Below, piece by piece: positions 61,097 through 64,000 of a DNA stretch of 64,000 nucleotides (its first letter is position 1; every line of letters begins with the position of its first letter). This stretch comes from JAWWPY01 sp964412845. GTDB taxonomy: Bacteria > Actinomycetota > Actinomycetes > Streptosporangiales > Streptosporangiaceae. Both the position numbers and the translations under genes were made by a program. The notes below the pieces were generated by a model. The model saw only the letters and a program-made list of their open reading frames with translations, had not been told where the DNA came from and did not search any database. Where the stretch lies: NCBI GenBank assembly GCA_964412845.1, contig CAYPQM010000009.1, positions 4,477 to 68,476 on the forward strand, written 5' to 3'.

Positions 61097-63151
61097 ATGG
61101 CAGGCCGGATCCGCGACGAGGACATCGCAGTCGTCCGGGAGCGCTCGGCCATCGATGAGGTGGTCGGCGAGTACCTGCAACTGCGCAACGCGGGCGGTGG
61201 GTCGCTCAAGGGCCTGTGCCCGTTCCACGACGAGAAGACCCCGTCGTTCAACGTCACCCCGGCCCGCGGCCTGTGGTACTGCTTCTCCTGCGCCGACGGC
61301 GGCGACGTGATCAAGTTCGTCGAGAAGATCGACAGCTTGTCCTTCCCCGAGGCGGTCGAGCATCTCGCCGCCCGCGCGGGCATTGAGCTGCGCTACGAGC
61401 AGGGCGGCCACGTCCCCGGCCAGGAGCACAGCCAGCGCCGGAGGCTGCTTGAGGCACACCAGGCCGCATCGGATTTTTATGCCGAACGGCTGCCGGGACC
61501 GGATGCCGCCCCCGCTCGCGCGTTCCTGTCCGAGCGGGGATTCGAGCTGGCCGACGCCGAGCGATTCGGGGCGGGCTACGCGCCGGCCGAGTGGGAGGCG
61601 CTGACCCGCCACCTGCGCGGCCGCGGTTTCACCGACGCGGAACTGCTCCTCGGCGGCCTGGCCAGCCAGGGCCGGCGCGGCCCGGTGGACCGGTTCCGGG
61701 GCAGGCTGGTCTGGCCGATCAGGGACCTCACCGGTGATGTGATCGCGTTCGGCGCACGCAAGCTGACCGCCGACGATGACGGCCCCAAGTACCTGAACAC
61801 GCCTGAGTCGCCGCTGTTCAAGAAGAGTTCCGTGCTGTACGGGGCTGATCTGGCCAAGCGGGAGATCGCGCAACGGCGGCAGGCGGTCATTGTCGAGGGG
61901 TACACCGACGTGATGGCCTGCCACCTGGCCGGGGTGCCGACGGCGGTGGCCACCTGCGGCACCTCGTTCGGCGACGACCATGTCAAGATCCTGCGGCGGC
62001 TGCTGATGGACGCTGACCAGTTCCGCGGCGAGGTCATCTTCACCTTCGACGGGGACGCGGCGGGGCAGCGGGCGGTGCTGCGCGCGTTTGACCTGGAGGA
62101 CAGGTTCGTCACCCAGACGTTCGTGGCCGTGCAGCGGGACGGCCTGGACCCCTGTGATCTGCGGCTCAAGCAGGGCGACGCGGCCGTGCGCGACCTGGTG
62201 GCGCAGCGGCTGCCCGTTTTCGAGTTCGCCATCCGCAGTGAGCTGAGCAAGTACAACCTCGACACGAACGAGGGCCGGCTGTCCGCACTGGATGCTGCCG
62301 CGCAGATCATCGGCCGGATCAAGGACCCGGGCCTGCGTGACAGGTATGCGGTGAACCTGGACAGATGGCTCGGCATGCTGGACGAGAAGTTCGTGCTGGC
62401 CCGGGTCCGGGCCCAGGCTCCCGGGCGCGCTGGCGCCGGGCCGGGCCGGGCCGGGCGGGAGCACGCCCGTGGTGATGGCCCGCGCGGGGGGAACGGCTCG
62501 CGCGGCGGGGACGGCTCGCGCGGGGCAAACGGCTCGCGCGGCGGGGACCGCGCATGGCCGGCCCAGCGGGATGACCCGGGCGGGCAGAACGGGGGCAGCA
62601 GGCCGGGGCCTGATCAGCGCAGCGGGGCCGGGCAGCCCACCGGGTGGCAGGAGGAACGCTACGACCCGTTCGACCCCGTGATGCAGGTGGAGCGGGAGGC
62701 ACTCAAGCTCGCCGTGCAGCGTCCGGCGCTATGCGGTCCCGCCTTTGACGCCATCGAGGCGAGCGCGTTCACCGCCGCCCCGCATGCCGCCGTGTACGGC
62801 CTGATCGCGGCGTCCGGCGGGGCCAGGGGAGCGGGCAGCGGCCGGGAGTGGGCGGCGCGGCTCCGCGAGGCCGCGCCGAACGACCGGGCGCGGGCCTTCG
62901 TGACCCAGCTGGCGGTGGAGCCGCTGCGAGTGCCCAGGGCGGACGGGGAACCGGACGCACGCTACGCGGACGCCGTCCTCGCGCGGGTGGAGGAACTTGC
63001 GGTGAGCCGGAACATCGCGGTGGTGAAATCTCGCCTGCAACGGCTCAGCCCGGTTGACGGCCAGTCCGAGTACAACCGGATTTTCGGTGACCTGGTGGCC
63101 CTGGAACAGCGCAGGAAGGCGCTCCTGGAACGCGCGGCCGGCGCCCTGTAG
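61097..63151 (+). CDS. dnaG: DNA primase DnaG
   Basis: Makes RNA primers. 684 residues. The zinc-binding CHC2 domain has Cys41, His44, Cys62 and Cys65 (CPFHDEKTPSF, WYCFSCADGG). The catalytic core with the Toprim motif (VIVEGYTDVMACHLAG, FTFDGDAAGQRA) covers about 110-430. A long disordered Gly/Arg/Asp-rich linker follows at about 445-520, carrying the 18-bp tandem repeat at 62495-62548. The C-terminal DnaB-interaction domain ends near LEQRRKALLERA. ATG 61097 has GGAGG eight bases upstream. Confidence 0.97.
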   Translation: MAGRIRDEDIAVVRERSAIDEVVGEYLQLRNAGGGSLKGLCPFHDEKTPSFNVTPARGLWYCFSCADGGDVIKFVEKIDSLSFPEAVEHLAARAGIELRYEQGGHVPGQEHSQRRRLLEAHQAASDFYAERLPGPDAAPARAFLSERGFELADAERFGAGYAPAEWEALTRHLRGRGFTDAELLLGGLASQGRRGPVDRFRGRLVWPIRDLTGDVIAFGARKLTADDDGPKYLNTPESPLFKKSSVLYGADLAKREIAQRRQAVIVEGYTDVMACHLAGVPTAVATCGTSFGDDHVKILRRLLMDADQFRGEVIFTFDGDAAGQRAVLRAFDLEDRFVTQTFVAVQRDGLDPCDLRLKQGDAAVRDLVAQRLPVFEFAIRSELSKYNLDTNEGRLSALDAAAQIIGRIKDPGLRDRYAVNLDRWLGMLDEKFVLARVRAQAPGRAGAGPGRAGREHARGDGPRGGNGSRGGDGSRGANGSRGGDRAWPAQRDDPGGQNGGSRPGPDQRSGAGQPTGWQEERYDPFDPVMQVEREALKLAVQRPALCGPAFDAIEASAFTAAPHAAVYGLIAASGGARGAGSGREWAARLREAAPNDRARAFVTQLAVEPLRVPRADGEPDARYADAVLARVEELAVSRNIAVVKSRLQRLSPVDGQSEYNRIFGDLVALEQRRKALLERAAGAL
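62495..62548. repeat. 18-bp tandem repeat inside dnaG
   Basis: GGCTCGCGCGGCGGGGAC at 62495-62512 and 62531-62548, with a variant between (62513-62530). It is in frame and encodes GSRGGD/GSRGAN units in the linker of DnaG, so linker length may vary between strains. Confidence 0.85.
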
Positions 63152-63414
63152 CCCGAGCCGCGGTCCCGCGGTCCTGCGGCCTTGCGGCCTTGCGAACTGT
63201 GGTCCTATGGTCCGGCGAGCGGCGGCGAGCTGGGCCGGTAACGGCGGCTGACGAGGCGCTGCCTGGGACTGGCGTGGCTGGCGCGGATGTTGGGGCAGAT
63301 CGGCCCACCGGGTCCCGTGTGTCGTATACAGGTCATTGGCTTCCGCGTTACTAGCGGGAAGGTGACAAAATTAGGCCCCCCGTAACCCGGGGTTCGTGGC
63401 GCACACTGGTCTGC

Positions 63415-64000
63415 GTGACACTTACGTTACTGCCCAGTGGCGCGCAGTCAGGTGATCAAGTAGCGGACCTGGTTGCCCGAGCCAGGGAACGCGGCGCCGT
63501 CACCGTAGCCGACATTACGGCCGCGCTGGATAGCTCAGACATGCCGGCTGATGCCTTTGAAGGTGTCGTGCGGCTGCTTAGCGATGAAGGCGTCGAGATC
63601 CTTGAGGCGCCGCACGAGGAGGCAGAGGATCTGCCCCGCGGCGCGTCGGCCGATGAGGGCAGACGCCCGGCCACCGGCGACCTGGTCCGGATCTACCTCC
63701 GGGAGATCGGCAGGGTGCCGCTGCTCACCGCCGAGAACGAGGTAGAACTGGCCAAGGCCATCGAGGCGGGGCTGTTCGCGGAGGAAAAGCTGCAGGGCGG
63801 CTTCCCGCTGATGGGTGTGGCGGGCGCGGAACTCGGCGAGCTTGCCGCCGAGGGGCTGCGGGCCAAGCAGCGGCTGATCGAGGCCAACCTCCGGCTGGTG
63901 GTGTCGATCGCCAAGCGGTACATCGGGCGTGGCCTGGTCTTCCTGGACCTGATCCAGGAGGGGAACCTCGGCCTGATCCGGGCCGTCGAGAAGTTCGACT
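63415..64000 (+). CDS. sigA: Primary-type sigma factor, SigA/HrdB-like (cut by window end)
   Basis: First 195 residues. The N-terminus is short: residues 1-75 hold a small region-1.1-like helical part (VADLVARARERGAVTVADITAALDS). Region 1.2 (DLVRIYLREIGRVPLLTAENEVELAKAIEAG) and region 2.1 (KQRLIEANLRLVVSIAKRYIGRG, FLDLIQEGNLGLIRAVEKFD) are canonical and complete. The long Lys/Ala-rich extension of major HrdB proteins is absent, so this could be an HrdA/HrdD-type paralogue or a short primary sigma. The GTG at 63415 starts it, directly after dnaG in conserved order. Confidence 0.93.
   Translation, partial: MTLTLLPSGAQSGDQVADLVARARERGAVTVADITAALDSSDMPADAFEGVVRLLSDEGVEILEAPHEEAEDLPRGASADEGRRPATGDLVRIYLREIGRVPLLTAENEVELAKAIEAGLFAEEKLQGGFPLMGVAGAELGELAAEGLRAKQRLIEANLRLVVSIAKRYIGRGLVFLDLIQEGNLGLIRAVEKFD

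Overview
This window is chromosomal DNA from a very GC-rich actinomycete. The evidence is codon use, frequent GTG and TTG starts, DUF1707, DUF3097 and DUF4870 proteins, a SigE-family sigma factor, and the core gene order miaA-dapF / hflX / holA-rpsT-lepA-hemW-hrcA-dnaJ-rsmE-phoH-ybeY-corC-era-leuA-recO-uppS-glyS-ppdK-dgt-dnaG-sigA. A Streptosporangiales-like lineage seems plausible, but the sequence does not prove the family. There are no tRNAs, rRNAs, transposases, prophage genes or CRISPR arrays. One 100-N scaffold gap (19059-19158) removes the end of a MOSC gene and the start of hemW.

Layout. 1-837: a MarR regulator with a palindromic operator and the remnant of an MFS drug exporter. 842-2679: miaA and dapF (overlapping). 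2690-10745: a glyoxylate block (glcDEF on the minus strand, two unknown membrane proteins, malate synthase) placed between dapF and hflX. 10907-24936: housekeeping (hflX, hutI, holA, rpsT, lepA, hemW, CIRCE-hrcA-dnaJ, rsmE). 25018-26578: SigE-family sigma factor with a membrane partner. 26805-32024: HIT-phoH-ybeY-corC-like-deaminase-like-era. 33205-36761: leuA behind a leucine leader peptide and attenuator, then recO-uppS. 37337-40399: a secreted DUF1906 protein and glyS. 40478-45836: a taurine/sulfonate-type cassette (tauD-tauA-tauB-tauC-tauD2) with two copies of a shared promoter element and a leader peptide ending in Cys. 47029-50945: ppdK-dgt. 50976-60641: an accessory block (ferredoxin reductase, truncated ROK regulator, GH3 glycosidase, HAD, GT87, VOC/AraC pair, orphan solute-binding lipoprotein) between dgt and dnaG. 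61097-64000: dnaG and the first part of a primary-type sigma factor.

How the genes work together. GlcDEF would oxidise glycolate to glyoxylate, and malate synthase would condense that with acetyl-CoA, so the block is a compact glycolate-assimilation unit. HrcA represses itself and DnaJ through CIRCE. The tau cassette would import a sulfonate or sulfate ester and release sulfite or sulfate oxidatively; its leader peptide suggests control by cysteine supply, as the leu leader suggests control of leuA by leucine. Short tandem repeats of about 18-24 bp recur at convergent gene junctions and inside two genes, an unusual feature of this chromosome.
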